Positions 15,755-25,110 are shown, numbered from the stretch's first letter. The stretch: DNA of 64,000 nucleotides from Neolewinella aquimaris (GCF_014197245.1 NZ_JACIFF010000010.1:111595-175594); one strand, 5' to 3'. Made by a program: numbers and translations. Notes: a model not told the origin generated them from the letters alone.

Positions 15755-17434
15755 ATGCGCCTCCTCATTTCATTCTGCTGCCTGTGTATCGGCTGGTCGC
15801 TCCGGGGCCAGGAGCCCTTCCGTGATGCTACCCGGGATGCCGGGATCGAGGTGGTGGCGCGGGTGCGGGGGGTGTCGGTCTGCGACCCGAACGGCGACGG
15901 GCATCCCGATCTTTTTCTCAGCGTACTGGACGGGCCGAACCGCCTTTTTCAGAACGATGGGCGGGCACACTTCACGGAAGTCGGTCACCGTACCCCACTA
16001 GCTACTGCCGGTCCTACCCAAACCACCCTATGGGCCGATCTGGACCAAGACGGCGACCAGGACGTGGTGCTGGGCAATCGCGACGTCCCCAGCCGAATAT
16101 TCCGCAACGACGGAACCACCTTCACGGACGTTACGCCCGGCTCGGGGATTGAACTCGATGCCCGGATCCAGTCGGGCGTCCTGCTGGATTTCGACGGCGA
16201 CGGCCGGCCGGACATCTACTTTACCTGCCTCGGTTCCCCCAACCGCCTGTACCGCAATCTCGGCAACCTGACCTTCGTGGAAGTGGGCGGGGCCGCGGGT
16301 GCCGCGCAGTCGGGCCTGAGCATGGGGAGTCTGGCATTCGACTATGACCTCGACGGCGACCCGGATCTTTACCTGGTGCGGGACGGCCTGCAAACCAACG
16401 TGTTGCTGCGCAACGACGGCGGCACATTTACGGATGTAAGCGAAGCGAGCGGAGCCGGCGTGGTGGGCGATGGGATGGGGGTAGACGCGGCCGACTACGA
16501 CCTGGACGGGGACTTTGACCTCTACATCACTAACCTCTACGAAAACTTCCTGCTCGAAAATCAGGGCGACGGCACCTTCCGGGAGGTGGGTTTCGGTAGC
16601 CGCACCAACGATCTGGGAATGGGGTGGGGCACCGCCTTTCTGGACTTCGACAACGACGGACTGCCCGACCTGTACGTCGCCAACGAAACCGGCTTCACCA
16701 TCGGGGGCGAGCGATTCAATAACGTACTCTACCGGAACGTGGGCGACGGCACCTTCATCCCGGCAGCATTGCCTACCGCCGCGATCAACAGCGCCCGCAG
16801 TGCATACGGGACCGCCACGGCCGACTTCAACGGCGACGGCCTGCCCGACCTGTTTGTCGGAAACAGTGGTCAGGGCAGCCAGCTTTTTCTGAATGCTACG
16901 GATGCCGGAAACCACTGGCTTGCGGTATCCGTCGTCGCCGAAGTAGGTGAACCGACTGCCCTCGGTACCCGGATCACTTGCTGGGTAGGGAGCCAAGCAT
17001 ACGTAGCTGAAGTAAGGGCGGGCGGGAGCTTCGCCAGCCAGCACAACGGAACCGTTCACTTCGGGTTGGGTAGTGCCGCGCGGGTAGATAGTCTGGTGCT
17101 CGACTGGCCGTCCGGTAGGCGGGACCGCTACTACGATCTGGCTGCGGACCGGAAGTACCGGTTACCCGCAACGGCTGGTAAAACCACTAGCCTGCCCGTA
17201 GCTTTTCGGCCTTCGGTCGGGGTGTACCCAAATCCCACGAGCGGGCGGCTGAATTTTACCGTCCCGCTGCGGGATGTCCGGGTCTATTCCGCTACCGGGC
17301 AACTGATTAACACTCAGGCGGGGGAGCACGCGCACTTCGACCTACCCGAAGGCACTGCCCCCGGAATCTATCACTTGGTCGGGTTTCGGGGAATGCACCC
17401 CATCGTACTTACCATAAGCTACCGCTTTCCGTAA
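15755..17434 (+). CDS. FG-GAP/VCBS repeat protein with ASPIC/UnbV domain and T9SS tail
   Basis: A 559-residue exported protein. The ATG at 15755 gives a signal peptide (MRLLISFCCLCIGWSLRGQ). At least seven Ca2+-loop motifs of the DxDxDGxxD kind follow (for example DLDQDGDQD, DFDGDGRPD, DYDLDGDPD, DFDNDGLPD), as in FG-GAP propellers. The segment LGTRITCWVGSQAYVAEV to LDWPSGRRDRY is an ASPIC/UnbV domain. The end, VYPNPTSGRLNF..., is a type A T9SS sorting domain, so it should be displayed or secreted. A strong terminator precedes it, so expression may depend on read-through or an unseen promoter. The role in the galactan locus is unknown. Confidence 0.88.
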   Translation: MRLLISFCCLCIGWSLRGQEPFRDATRDAGIEVVARVRGVSVCDPNGDGHPDLFLSVLDGPNRLFQNDGRAHFTEVGHRTPLATAGPTQTTLWADLDQDGDQDVVLGNRDVPSRIFRNDGTTFTDVTPGSGIELDARIQSGVLLDFDGDGRPDIYFTCLGSPNRLYRNLGNLTFVEVGGAAGAAQSGLSMGSLAFDYDLDGDPDLYLVRDGLQTNVLLRNDGGTFTDVSEASGAGVVGDGMGVDAADYDLDGDFDLYITNLYENFLLENQGDGTFREVGFGSRTNDLGMGWGTAFLDFDNDGLPDLYVANETGFTIGGERFNNVLYRNVGDGTFIPAALPTAAINSARSAYGTATADFNGDGLPDLFVGNSGQGSQLFLNATDAGNHWLAVSVVAEVGEPTALGTRITCWVGSQAYVAEVRAGGSFASQHNGTVHFGLGSAARVDSLVLDWPSGRRDRYYDLAADRKYRLPATAGKTTSLPVAFRPSVGVYPNPTSGRLNFTVPLRDVRVYSATGQLINTQAGEHAHFDLPEGTAPGIYHLVGFRGMHPIVLTISYRFP

Positions 17435-17470
17435 CCTACGCTGCACTCGCGGCCCCGCAAAATTGTCCTT

Positions 17471-18853
17471 ATGAAACCGTTTTTCTTGCTGCCCCTCCTG
17501 TGTTTTACGTCGCTCCTGACGGGGCAGTGTATGCAGGGCGTCGATCTCTCCTACGTGAACGCCATCGAGCAGGCGGGTGGGATCTACTACGATACGGCTG
17601 GGGTACGGGTGGATCCTTACCAATACTTTGCCGAACGCGGGGCGGAAATGGTGCGCATCCGGCTCTGGCACACCCCCGAGAACAACCAAAGCGACTGCGG
17701 CGAACCCATCACCAGCGGGGGGCGGGAAGACGTGCTGCTCGCCGCCCGAAAAATCGACAGCAGCGGCATGGGACTGAATCTGGCAATCCACTACGGGGAC
17801 TACTTCGTGGACCCCGGCAAGCAGGAACGGCCGCAGGCGTGGGACGGACTTAGCGGCCAAACCCTGCTCGACAGCATCTATCACTACACCTACCGGACCC
17901 TGGAATTGCTGCACGCACAGGGCACCGATCCGGTCATTGTGGCAGTAGGAAACGAAACGGACAACGGCTTCGTCGATGCCACGGTCCGTACTAACGGCTT
18001 CGAGTGGGCGGATGATGCCGCGAAATTTAATGCCGGGCTGCGGGCCGTCCGCGAGTTCAACACCACCCACGGGACCACCATCCGCTCGGCCATTCACCTC
18101 ACGGAGGGCTACGCCAGGGCGGGGGTGAAGGAATTTACCGACGCCGGAGTGACGGACTTCGACGTGATCGGGCTATCGTACTATCCCCACTTTAATCCCC
18201 GGACGACGATCGGGGAAATGGGCGAACTGGTCGGTCACCTGATCGAAACCTACGGCAAGGAGGTGATGGTTTTCGAAACCGGCTTCAGCCACAACAACAC
18301 TGGCGGATCGGACGACTACAACAACTTCCTGGCCGGCAACGGCGAGGTGAGCAGCTACCCGCCGACCCCAAGCGGGCAACGCGATTTCCTACTGGCCCTC
18401 AACGAAGCGATCTGCGCGGCCGGCGGGACGGCCATCTTTTACTGGGAGCCGGCCTGGATCACCAGTGAGATGTGCGACGCGTGGGGGCAGGGGTCTTCCT
18501 ACGAAAACGCTTCCTGGTTCGATTACGAAAGTAAGGCGCTGCCGGCTTTCGACTGGCTGGGCCAGGACGCCACCGTGGACACTCGCTTGGAAGAAAACGA
18601 GGCCCTGGGCATCAACTTTTTCCCTAATCCACTGAGGGCAGACAGTTTACGCATCGAAAGTGACCTGCCGGTGCGGGAGTGGCGACTGCTCGATATGCGG
18701 GGCGCGCAAGTGGCGGCGGGTGAAACGAAAACAACCGGTGTGGCCTTCACGGTGTACACCGGGCGACTGGCTCCCGGCACTTACGTCATTCGGCTGAAAC
18801 TGGACGATGGAAGGTGGGTAACGCGCAAGCTGATGGCTAGTGGGCAGCGCTAG
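17471..18853 (+). CDS. GH53 arabinogalactan endo-beta-1,4-galactanase with T9SS tail
   Basis: A 460-residue exported enzyme: signal peptide, then a GH53 barrel opening with GVDLSYVNAIEQAGG and MVRIRLWHTPENN. The acid/base glutamate is in VAVGNETDNG (Glu 162) and the nucleophile in VMVFETGFSHN (Glu 269), at the family's expected sites. Residues from about 375 (NFFPNPLRADSLRIES) form a type A T9SS sorting domain. GH53 enzymes cut beta-1,4-galactan side chains of pectin and type I arabinogalactan, which sets the likely substrate of the whole SusCD locus. Its stop TAG overlaps the stop of the convergent HD-like gene at the palindrome CTAG. Confidence 0.95.
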   Translation: MKPFFLLPLLCFTSLLTGQCMQGVDLSYVNAIEQAGGIYYDTAGVRVDPYQYFAERGAEMVRIRLWHTPENNQSDCGEPITSGGREDVLLAARKIDSSGMGLNLAIHYGDYFVDPGKQERPQAWDGLSGQTLLDSIYHYTYRTLELLHAQGTDPVIVAVGNETDNGFVDATVRTNGFEWADDAAKFNAGLRAVREFNTTHGTTIRSAIHLTEGYARAGVKEFTDAGVTDFDVIGLSYYPHFNPRTTIGEMGELVGHLIETYGKEVMVFETGFSHNNTGGSDDYNNFLAGNGEVSSYPPTPSGQRDFLLALNEAICAAGGTAIFYWEPAWITSEMCDAWGQGSSYENASWFDYESKALPAFDWLGQDATVDTRLEENEALGINFFPNPLRADSLRIESDLPVREWRLLDMRGAQVAAGETKTTGVAFTVYTGRLAPGTYVIRLKLDDGRWVTRKLMASGQR

Positions 18854-19437
18854 ATCGCCGTTTGCCCCCGCTCGAATCGGACCACCTCGATGTCCTTCAC
18901 GTGTCGCTCGAACCACAGCAGCGGGGCGGGATTTTTGTCGCCGGTACTCGTGTCGCACTTAAAGAAAAGGTAGTACAGCTGCCAGTATTCTCCTACCCGT
19001 TCGCGCAGGGCTTCCAGCCGCTCTTCGGCTTCCGATAGTTTGCCGTACAGGTGAGCAAGCCGCCAGCAGTAGTAGGCCTCGTCGTGGAGTTCGACTACAT
19101 TAAGGAGCAGGGGGTCGTCGACGTAGCGGGCCAGAAAATTCCGGGCGTAGACGGAGTGGTGCTTTGACCAGTCGCGCGGGTTTCCGCGGTGCTCTACGTG
19201 CTTGAAGGTGTCGTGCACGAAGGAGATGATGCGGAGTTTGCGGCGGGTTTCGGGATCGATCGGCAGGGCGTCGATGTTCTGGTTGATCTCGATGATGTGT
19301 CGCCAGATCGTGCCTTCCGGGTGGCCGTAGCGCGGAACGCCCCAGATCAGGCCTCGCAAGTATTCTTCATCCCGTAGGAAGCTGGCTTCCAGGCTCGTCT
19401 CGGGGTTTAAAAGGGCGGTGAGTTGTTGGGCGTTCAA
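18850..19437 (-). CDS. HD-domain-like predicted metal-dependent phosphohydrolase
   Basis: A 195-residue cytosolic protein with an HD pattern: His in TIWRHIIEINQNID, the HD doublet in IISFVHDTFKHVEH, further histidines in SKHHSVYARNF and Asp in VELHDEAYYCW. These could ligate a metal pair as in HD hydrolases. The C-terminal part (YYLFFKCDTSTGDKNPAPLLWFERHV) is not one I recognise. The substrate is unknown. It is convergent with the galactanase and divergent from the HtrA gene, so it is probably a single-gene transcript. Confidence 0.75.
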   Translation of the reverse strand: MNAQQLTALLNPETSLEASFLRDEEYLRGLIWGVPRYGHPEGTIWRHIIEINQNIDALPIDPETRRKLRIISFVHDTFKHVEHRGNPRDWSKHHSVYARNFLARYVDDPLLLNVVELHDEAYYCWRLAHLYGKLSEAEERLEALRERVGEYWQLYYLFFKCDTSTGDKNPAPLLWFERHVKDIEVVRFERGQTAI

Positions 19438-19544
19438 GGATGATAGGGCGGGATGCGGGGTGTTAACGTCCGTGAAAATAGCTTAGTTGTCCGAAAGTAG
19501 GGGAAGCGGTAACCAAATGAAGGGTAACTTCTGTTCACTTATCG

Positions 19545-20690
19545 ATGAAATTCCGGTACTTCTTTATTTCCGCACTCGGCGGTGGCGTGGTGGCCGCCCT
19601 GGCGGTGGTGTGGCTAACGGAGCGTGAACAACCTGCAGACTATATCACCACCGGCACCTCCGAAAACGAGCTGTATTGGTCGGAATCGGTAATCCCGACA
19701 AGCCCGCTGCCCCCCCTGCCGACGGCCACCCTGGATCTGCGCCCCGCTGCCCGGCGGGCCACCCCGGCCGTCGTACACGTTGATGCTCGGGTCACGGGCC
19801 GGGACCGCGCCACCGTCAAGGCGCTCTTCGGCCGGGAGGAAGCGACGGGCGCCCTGGGCGGGGAGGGATCGGGGGTGATCTATTCCGCCGACGGATACAT
19901 CATTACCAACTATCACGTAGTGCAGGCCGCCGACCGCATCGTGGTTACCACCGCCGACCGCCGCCGGTACGCCGCCGAGATCGTCGGCACCGAGCCCAAG
20001 AGCGACCTGGCCGTACTGAAGATCGACGCCCGTGACCTTCCCTACCTGGAAAGCGCCGACTCCGATCTCGCCGAGCCCGGACAGTGGGTACTGGCCGTGG
20101 GCAGCCCGCTCGGACTCACCAGTACCGTCACCGCCGGCATCGTCAGTGCGAAGGGAAGAAACCTGAGCATCCTGCGGGAACTGGACGCGATCGAGAGTTT
20201 TATTCAGACGGACGCGGCCGTCAATCCCGGCAACAGCGGCGGGCCACTCGTCGACGCCGAAGGGCGCCTGCTGGGCATCAATACCGCGATCGCCTCCCGC
20301 ACGGGGCGTTTCCAGGGCTATAGTTTTGCCATACCGATCAACCTGGTGCGCCGCATCGCCGACGACATCATAACTTACGGCAGCTACCGTCGGGCCCTGC
20401 TCGGAGTGGAAATTTCCACCCTGACCGCGGCCGACATCGAGCGACTGGGACTACGCAACCGCAGCGAAGGCGTACTCGTGGAGGCTGTCCTGCCCGGTGG
20501 GGCGGCGGCGGTAGGGGGGCTTCAGCGAAACGACCTGATCATAACGGTCGACGGTCGCGACATCCGTGATCTGCCCGAACTGACCGAGATCATCGGACGG
20601 GCCCGCCCCGGCGATCAATTATTACTTACCGTAGTGCGCGAGAATAAAACCCGGCAACTACGCATTAACCTTCAGCCCGCGGGCAACTAA
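19545..20690 (+). CDS. HtrA/DegP-like serine protease with one PDZ domain
   Basis: A 381-residue S1C protease anchored by an N-terminal hydrophobic helix (residues 5-25). The triad is visible: His 124 in TNYHVVQ, Asp 154 in SDLAVLKID and Ser 231 in NPGNSGGPLVD. One PDZ domain follows (LLGVEISTLTAADIE to RNDLIITVDGRDI). It should act in the periplasm on misfolded proteins. The short length and single PDZ fit the DegS-like shape, though the phylogeny was not tested. It precedes lptB by nine bases, which suggests a shared envelope-maintenance transcript. Confidence 0.93.
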   Translation: MKFRYFFISALGGGVVAALAVVWLTEREQPADYITTGTSENELYWSESVIPTSPLPPLPTATLDLRPAARRATPAVVHVDARVTGRDRATVKALFGREEATGALGGEGSGVIYSADGYIITNYHVVQAADRIVVTTADRRRYAAEIVGTEPKSDLAVLKIDARDLPYLESADSDLAEPGQWVLAVGSPLGLTSTVTAGIVSAKGRNLSILRELDAIESFIQTDAAVNPGNSGGPLVDAEGRLLGINTAIASRTGRFQGYSFAIPINLVRRIADDIITYGSYRRALLGVEISTLTAADIERLGLRNRSEGVLVEAVLPGGAAAVGGLQRNDLIITVDGRDIRDLPELTEIIGRARPGDQLLLTVVRENKTRQLRINLQPAGN

Positions 20691-20699
20691 ATCGACTAC

Positions 20700-21440
20700 A
20701 TGCGCCTCAAGAGCGAAAACCTGGTGAAGAAATACGGCAACCGCACGGTCGTCAAGGGCGTCAGCATCCACGTAGACCGCGGCGACATCGTGGGTCTGCT
20801 CGGTCCCAACGGCGCCGGAAAGACCACCACGTTCTACATGACGGTCGGCTTCATCAAGCCCAACGAAGGGCGGGTCTACCTCGACAACGAAGACATCACC
20901 AACCTGCCGATGTACAAGCGCGCCCAGCGCGGCATCGGCTACCTGCCCCAGGAGCCCTCCGTATTTCGTAAGCTCAGCGTAGAAGACAACATCTCCGCCG
21001 TATTGGAGATGACGAAGCTCAATAAGCACGAGCGTGCCGAAAAATTGGAGAGCCTACTGGACGAATTTAGCCTGCACAAGGTGCGTAAAAGCCACGGCGA
21101 TACCCTAAGTGGGGGGGAGCGGCGGCGCACCGAGATCGCCCGGGCCCTGGCCACCGACCCCAGTTTCATCCTCCTCGACGAACCCTTTGCCGGCATCGAC
21201 CCCATTGCCGTGGAGGACATTCAGTACATCGTCGCCAAACTGAAGACCAAGAACATCGGCATCCTCATCACCGACCACAACGTGCAGGAAACCCTCAGCA
21301 TCACCGACCGCGCCTACCTCATGTTCGAGGGCAACATCCTCAAAGCCGGCACCGCCGAGGAACTGGCCGCCGACGAGATGGTCCGCAAGGTGTACCTGGG
21401 CAAGAATTTCGTGCTGCGGCGCAAGGTCATGGACGTTTGA
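20700..21440 (+). CDS. lptB: LPS export ABC transporter ATP-binding protein
   Basis: A 246-residue ABC ATPase: Walker [10 protein letters not shown], the Q-loop in [19 protein letters not shown], signature [16 protein letters not shown], Walker [20 protein letters not shown] and the switch His in [11 protein letters not shown]. Those residues and the full-length match mark LptB, which powers LPS extraction from the inner membrane with LptFG. The lptFG and lptC genes are not in the window. The TGA stop is followed directly by an AT-rich palindromic element and the convergent SDR gene. Confidence 0.96.
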   Translation: MRLKSENLVKKYGNRTVVKGVSIHVDRGDIVGLLGPNGAGKTTTFYMTVGFIKPNEGRVYLDNEDITNLPMYKRAQRGIGYLPQEPSVFRKLSVEDNISAVLEMTKLNKHERAEKLESLLDEFSLHKVRKSHGDTLSGGERRRTEIARALATDPSFILLDEPFAGIDPIAVEDIQYIVAKLKTKNIGILITDHNVQETLSITDRAYLMFEGNILKAGTAEELAADEMVRKVYLGKNFVLRRKVMDV

Positions 21441-21465
21441 ATTTTCAATTTAAAATTTAAAATTG
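21441..21465. terminator. AT-rich palindromic element between convergent genes
   Basis: Starts right at the lptB stop and shares the core AATTTAAAATTG with a cleaner hairpin at 30233-30259. The setting between two convergent genes suggests bidirectional termination, although it has no GC stem. Confidence 0.4.
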
Positions 21466-22239
21466 CTACCCTAGCATTCCGCCATCGGCGACCACCACTG
21501 TTCCCGTCACGTAGCTGGCGGCGTCGCTCGCGAGGTAAACGGCCAGACCGGCAAGCTCGTCGGGGGTAGCCATGCGGTTGAGGGGGATGGCGTTTTTCCA
21601 CTGGGCTTCGGCGCGTTCGTCCTCCCAGAGGGCGCGGCTGAGCTTGGTCTTGACGAGGCCGGGGCAGATGACGTTCACGCGAATGTTGTCCGCCGCCCAC
21701 TCCGTTGCCTGGCTTTTGCCCAGCATGATGATCCCCGCCTTAGAAATATTGTAGGCCGCGAAATTGGCGTTGGCGTGGAGGCCCTCGATGGAACTAATGT
21801 GAATGACGGATCCCTTGCCGGAGGCGCGCAGGTGGGGTAGGGCAAGGTTGCTCAACTCCAGGGCGGCGGTGAGGTTGACGTCCATCGTCTTCTGGTAGGC
21901 GGCGGCGGTCAGGCCCTCTACCGGTCCGTAGTACGGATTAGTGGCCGCGTTGTTGATCAGGATATCGAGTCGGCCGTAGGTGGCGATTGTTCGATCGATG
22001 AGCTGCTGGCGGGCGGCCGGGTCGCCGACGTGGCAGGCGATGCCGGTGGCTTCGAGGCCGTCTTCCCGGTAAGTGGCGGCAACTTCGTCAACGGCTTCCT
22101 GGCTACGGGAGCTCACGATCACCTTTGCGCCGAATTCCGCGAGTCCACGGGCCATGGCTTCCCCGATCCCCTTCGAGGAACCGGTTACGATGGCGACGCG
22201 GTCGGTGAGGTCGAAGCGGGTGCGTATTCTGGTCGTCAC
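21466..22239 (-). CDS. Short-chain dehydrogenase/reductase
   Basis: A 257-residue classical SDR with the NAD(P) motif TGSSKGIG, NNAA at the end of the fourth strand, and a catalytic set Ser in HISSIEG with YNISK. The C-terminal YLASDAASYVTGTVVVADGGMLG is typical of FabG-like and gluconate or sugar-alcohol dehydrogenases. The substrate cannot be told from sequence alone. It begins three bases after the stop of the upstream lipoprotein gene, so the pair forms an operon. Confidence 0.93.
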   Translation of the reverse strand: MTTRIRTRFDLTDRVAIVTGSSKGIGEAMARGLAEFGAKVIVSSRSQEAVDEVAATYREDGLEATGIACHVGDPAARQQLIDRTIATYGRLDILINNAATNPYYGPVEGLTAAAYQKTMDVNLTAALELSNLALPHLRASGKGSVIHISSIEGLHANANFAAYNISKAGIIMLGKSQATEWAADNIRVNVICPGLVKTKLSRALWEDERAEAQWKNAIPLNRMATPDELAGLAVYLASDAASYVTGTVVVADGGMLG

Positions 22240-22242
22240 GGT

Positions 22243-22728
22243 TTACTTGTGTTCGTGGTCGGTGCCGTCGCCGTGGTCGTGTATTTCGTCGTTGAGGATG
22301 CGTTCGGCATTGGCCAGACTGGCCTTCATATCAGCTTCGATCTGAGCGATACTTGCCGTTTGTTCCTTCACGTGTTCCATCATGTTGTCTGCCTTCATTT
22401 CGGCGCGGAGTTCGTCGAGCGGGCGGATGCCGTTCATCCAGTTCATCATGCCATCGTTGGCGTCCTCCAGTTGCTCGTTGGCGGCCAGGAGCAGGTCGCG
22501 GTATTCTTCGGTTACTCCACCGGCGGCGAGCTGTTCGGTGATGGTCCGTTGCGCCTGGGTGATTTTGCCCATCAGAGGCATTACGCGATCGTGGCCGTCC
22601 ATCATCGACTGGTAGGCAGCCTCCTGAGCGGCGAGGGTGGCATCTTCGGAGGCCCGTTCGGCGGCACTGTCCCCGCTTCCGCAGGCGTTGAGCAGTAAAA
22701 GAAGAAGCAGGGAAGTAAAGAGTTTCAT
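22243..22728 (-). CDS. Small helical lipoprotein
   Basis: A 161-residue protein with a lipoprotein signal (LLLLLLLNAC, Cys 16) and a helix-rich, acidic body containing many Met residues (MMDGHDRVMPLMGKI, DNMMEHVKEQ) and a histidine-rich end DEIHDHGDGTDHEHK. The His/Asp tail may bind metal, which is inference only. Similar lipoproteins occur in Bacteroidota without known function. It is transcribed with the SDR gene downstream. Confidence 0.75.
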   Translation of the reverse strand: MKLFTSLLLLLLLNACGSGDSAAERASEDATLAAQEAAYQSMMDGHDRVMPLMGKITQAQRTITEQLAAGGVTEEYRDLLLAANEQLEDANDGMMNWMNGIRPLDELRAEMKADNMMEHVKEQTASIAQIEADMKASLANAERILNDEIHDHGDGTDHEHK

Positions 22729-22775
22729 TGGGCTAAGTTATACGTTAAAGGTATGCTGCCCCCGCCACTATTTGG

Positions 22776-22806
22776 GCGGGGACGCAGGAGCGGAGCAATT
22801 CGGAAG
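22776..22806 (-). repeat. Family E GC-rich motif between lipoprotein and TonB receptor genes
   Basis: Read on the minus strand it contains CTCCTGCGTCCCCGCC with TTGC just before it. It lies between two minus-strand genes, upstream of the small lipoprotein gene. Confidence 0.5.
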
Positions 22807-22810
22807 AAGC

Positions 22811-24883
22811 TTACCGCCAGAACACCCGGTAGCTCAGTACCGGAATGAGGCCGAGGGCCTGGCGTTCGTTCGGTCCGGCAATGACTACATCGTAATACCG
22901 TAGGGCGGTGTTGGAAATTCCGGCGACATTTTGCAGGTCCAACGCCAGGGTCTTGGTTGTTTTTTCGCCCCTGATCGTGCGGTACAGCCGCAGGTCCGGC
23001 CGGAAGTACGTGCCGTTGGAGTTGATAAAGCCCTGGCGGTAGTCTGGTGCCGCAAAGTAAGGATTCACGGTGCCGGAGTAAATACCGGTGACGATACCGG
23101 AGCGTTCACCGCCGTGGGCGATCAGGGCCAGGTTCAGGCCGTAGGTGCGGTCGCGCTGTCGCCGGTTCTCACCGGCCCATTCCCTGCCGAGCACGAGTTT
23201 AGCCGCAACGTCGCTGCTGTAGCGGTCTTTGGCCCAGTTGCCGCCGGTCTGCTGCGTCTCCGCCCGAAAGACCGAAGAACTTCCCCGGTAGTACCATCCT
23301 TCCTGCCGCTTGCCGCCGCCGACCTCGATTTCCACCCCATACCGACGGGTAGCGGTGCGCTCCCGAAAGGAAAAGGAGGGGTCGAACTCGAGGAAGTTGT
23401 TTGCGCTCAGTAGGAAGTCACCTACCTCCGCTGCGTATTCTTCCGGGGAATACTGGAAATAGGTAGATATCAGGGCACTTACCGGACCGATGCTGCGACC
23501 GTAAGCCAGGCTCAGCTGATTGTTGACGGGAACGAAACGGTCCATCGCCGTTGCGCCGAGCAGGAGTCCCGCGTAGGGAGTTTGACTCGTGCGCTCCGCT
23601 ACGACGACGATGCGCTGATCCTCCCACCGCCGGCGCAGGCGCAGGCGGGGCTCGGCAATCCATTCGTCGAGCAGGCTGGACTCACCGTAGTGCACCAGGC
23701 GTATCCCCAGATCAAGGTCGAACGCTCCGAAAATATAGGTGCCCTGCAGGTGGGGGGCAATGCTCGTTACGGTGGGTTGGAGCGCGCTGCCGTTGGTGAG
23801 GGTGTCGCGATCGTAAAAGTTAAGCGTCTGCTGGTAGCCGTCGGCCAGTACCTCTACCCCTCCGCTCAGGGATAAGTTGGTGGTGATGACTCTTTCGAGG
23901 TCCAGGTGGGCGCTGAGCCGGTTAAGTTGCGACTGGTGGTAGGCGTTCCGGCCACCTCCCTGGGTAAACTGCTGTAAGCGCTGTGCCGTGGTCCGGGAAT
24001 AGCCTACGCCCGCGTTCACTTCCCCGATCGGCAACCGGGTCCGGTAACTGACGCCGCCGATGCCGATATCGTTGGTGTAGTCGATGTCGAAAAGTTCCTT
24101 CTGTTCGGTTGCTGCCTCTTCGGGGTCGGGAGTGAAGGTATTCGAGCTCGTACCCAGCACGCCGAATACGCTAAGCTCTCCGGTGGGAAGTTGGTGGTGC
24201 AGGTGAACGTTCAGATCGGAGAAGCCGATGGCTTCGCCCCCGAAATCGACCCCCGCGTTTGCCAGTAATCCGGTAAAGCTGTAGCGCCCGTTAACGAGGT
24301 AGCTGGTTTGACCGTTGCGCCCCAACGGGCCTTCCGTGGCGGCATCGAAGCCGATGAAACTGGCCTGCAACTGGTGCTGCCTCCGTTCCTTACTGCCCGG
24401 TCGCAGGCGTAGGTCGAAGGTGCCCCCCGTGGCGTTGCCGTAGCGAGTGGGCAGCCCGGCGGCGACGAAGGCAGAGTTGTCAAGCACCTGGGCGCTCAGC
24501 GCGTTCACCCCGCCGCCGCCGAGGGTGGGGAAGTCGTAGAAGGTGCCCGCATTGGAGGTGTGATTGGGATTGGCGATGGCCAGTCCGTTGAGGCGCCACA
24601 GGTTGGCGTTCGGAGAGTTGCCGCGCACGCTGAGGTGATTGGCCTGATCGTTGGTCTGTACCGTACCGGGCAGCAGGGCAATGAGGCGCGCGGGATCGTA
24701 GAAGGTTGCCGGTAGTCGCCGTACCTCCTCGATCGTAAAGGCCTGCGCCAGCGGACTCACCTTCCGGTAGCTGGCCCGCACTTCGGCGCCCGGCAGGTCG
24801 ATGCCTCCGAAGGAGAGGCTGTCCTGGGCGAGCAGTCCTGCGGTAAGTAGCACGGCAGGGACAAAGAGAAGGGAGCGTATCAT
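22811..24883 (-). CDS. TonB-dependent receptor with plug domain
   Basis: A 690-residue outer membrane protein with a signal peptide (MIRSLLFVPAVLLTAGLLAQ), a plug (EVRASYRKVSPLAQAFTIEEVRRLP, HLSVRGNSPNANLWRLNGLAIANPNH) and a barrel ending in VIPVLSYRVFWR with the final aromatic-rich strand. It lacks the SusC signature and the N-terminal carboxypeptidase-like domain is missing, so it is a stand-alone TonB receptor of unknown ligand. No TonB, ExbB or SusD gene is adjacent. It is divergent from the tRNA gene. Confidence 0.88.
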   Translation of the reverse strand: MIRSLLFVPAVLLTAGLLAQDSLSFGGIDLPGAEVRASYRKVSPLAQAFTIEEVRRLPATFYDPARLIALLPGTVQTNDQANHLSVRGNSPNANLWRLNGLAIANPNHTSNAGTFYDFPTLGGGGVNALSAQVLDNSAFVAAGLPTRYGNATGGTFDLRLRPGSKERRQHQLQASFIGFDAATEGPLGRNGQTSYLVNGRYSFTGLLANAGVDFGGEAIGFSDLNVHLHHQLPTGELSVFGVLGTSSNTFTPDPEEAATEQKELFDIDYTNDIGIGGVSYRTRLPIGEVNAGVGYSRTTAQRLQQFTQGGGRNAYHQSQLNRLSAHLDLERVITTNLSLSGGVEVLADGYQQTLNFYDRDTLTNGSALQPTVTSIAPHLQGTYIFGAFDLDLGIRLVHYGESSLLDEWIAEPRLRLRRRWEDQRIVVVAERTSQTPYAGLLLGATAMDRFVPVNNQLSLAYGRSIGPVSALISTYFQYSPEEYAAEVGDFLLSANNFLEFDPSFSFRERTATRRYGVEIEVGGGKRQEGWYYRGSSSVFRAETQQTGGNWAKDRYSSDVAAKLVLGREWAGENRRQRDRTYGLNLALIAHGGERSGIVTGIYSGTVNPYFAAPDYRQGFINSNGTYFRPDLRLYRTIRGEKTTKTLALDLQNVAGISNTALRYYDVVIAGPNERQALGLIPVLSYRVFWR

Positions 24884-24932
24884 AAATCTAAGCGAGTGGG
24901 GCCGGCAAAATTACCAAATCTTCCGCCGCCGC

Positions 24933-24964
24933 TTGCAGGATTCGCGGAGGCGATTGTATATTTG
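24933..24964 (+). promoter_or_regulatory. Promoter of tRNA-Val (TTG / TATATTTG)
   Basis: TTG at 24933-24935 and an exact TAnnTTTG box at 24957-24964, with 21 bases between, in the range reported for Bacteroidota sigma-A promoters. The tRNA starts 18 bases after the box. Confidence 0.75.
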
Positions 24965-24981
24965 CGGTCCCTTAAAGGAAA

Positions 24982-25059
24982 GGGCGGTTAGCTCAGTTGG
25001 TTCAGAGCACCTCGTTTACACCGAGGGGGTCGGGGGTTCGAGCCCCTCACTGCCCACCA
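24982..25059 (+). tRNA. tRNA-Val (anticodon TAC)
   Basis: A 78-base cloverleaf: acceptor GGGCGGT pairs with ACTGCCC (one G-T), D arm GCTC/GAGC, anticodon stem CCTCG/CGAGG with loop TTTACAC giving anticodon TAC, T arm with TTCGAGC loop, discriminator A and an encoded CCA. The final A is also the first base of a family C repeat. Confidence 0.96.
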
Positions 25060-25110
25060 GTACAAAGCGGCCTTAGGCCGCGGAAGTACAATGCTGCCTC
25101 CGGCAGCGAC
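25059..25110. repeat. Family C palindromic repeat, copy 2
   Basis: Begins AGTACAA on the last base of the tRNA and carries GCGGCCTTAGGCCGC followed by GCTGCCTCCGGCAGC, joined by another AAGTACAA. Same layout as the copies after the rhomboid and MscS genes. Confidence 0.7.
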
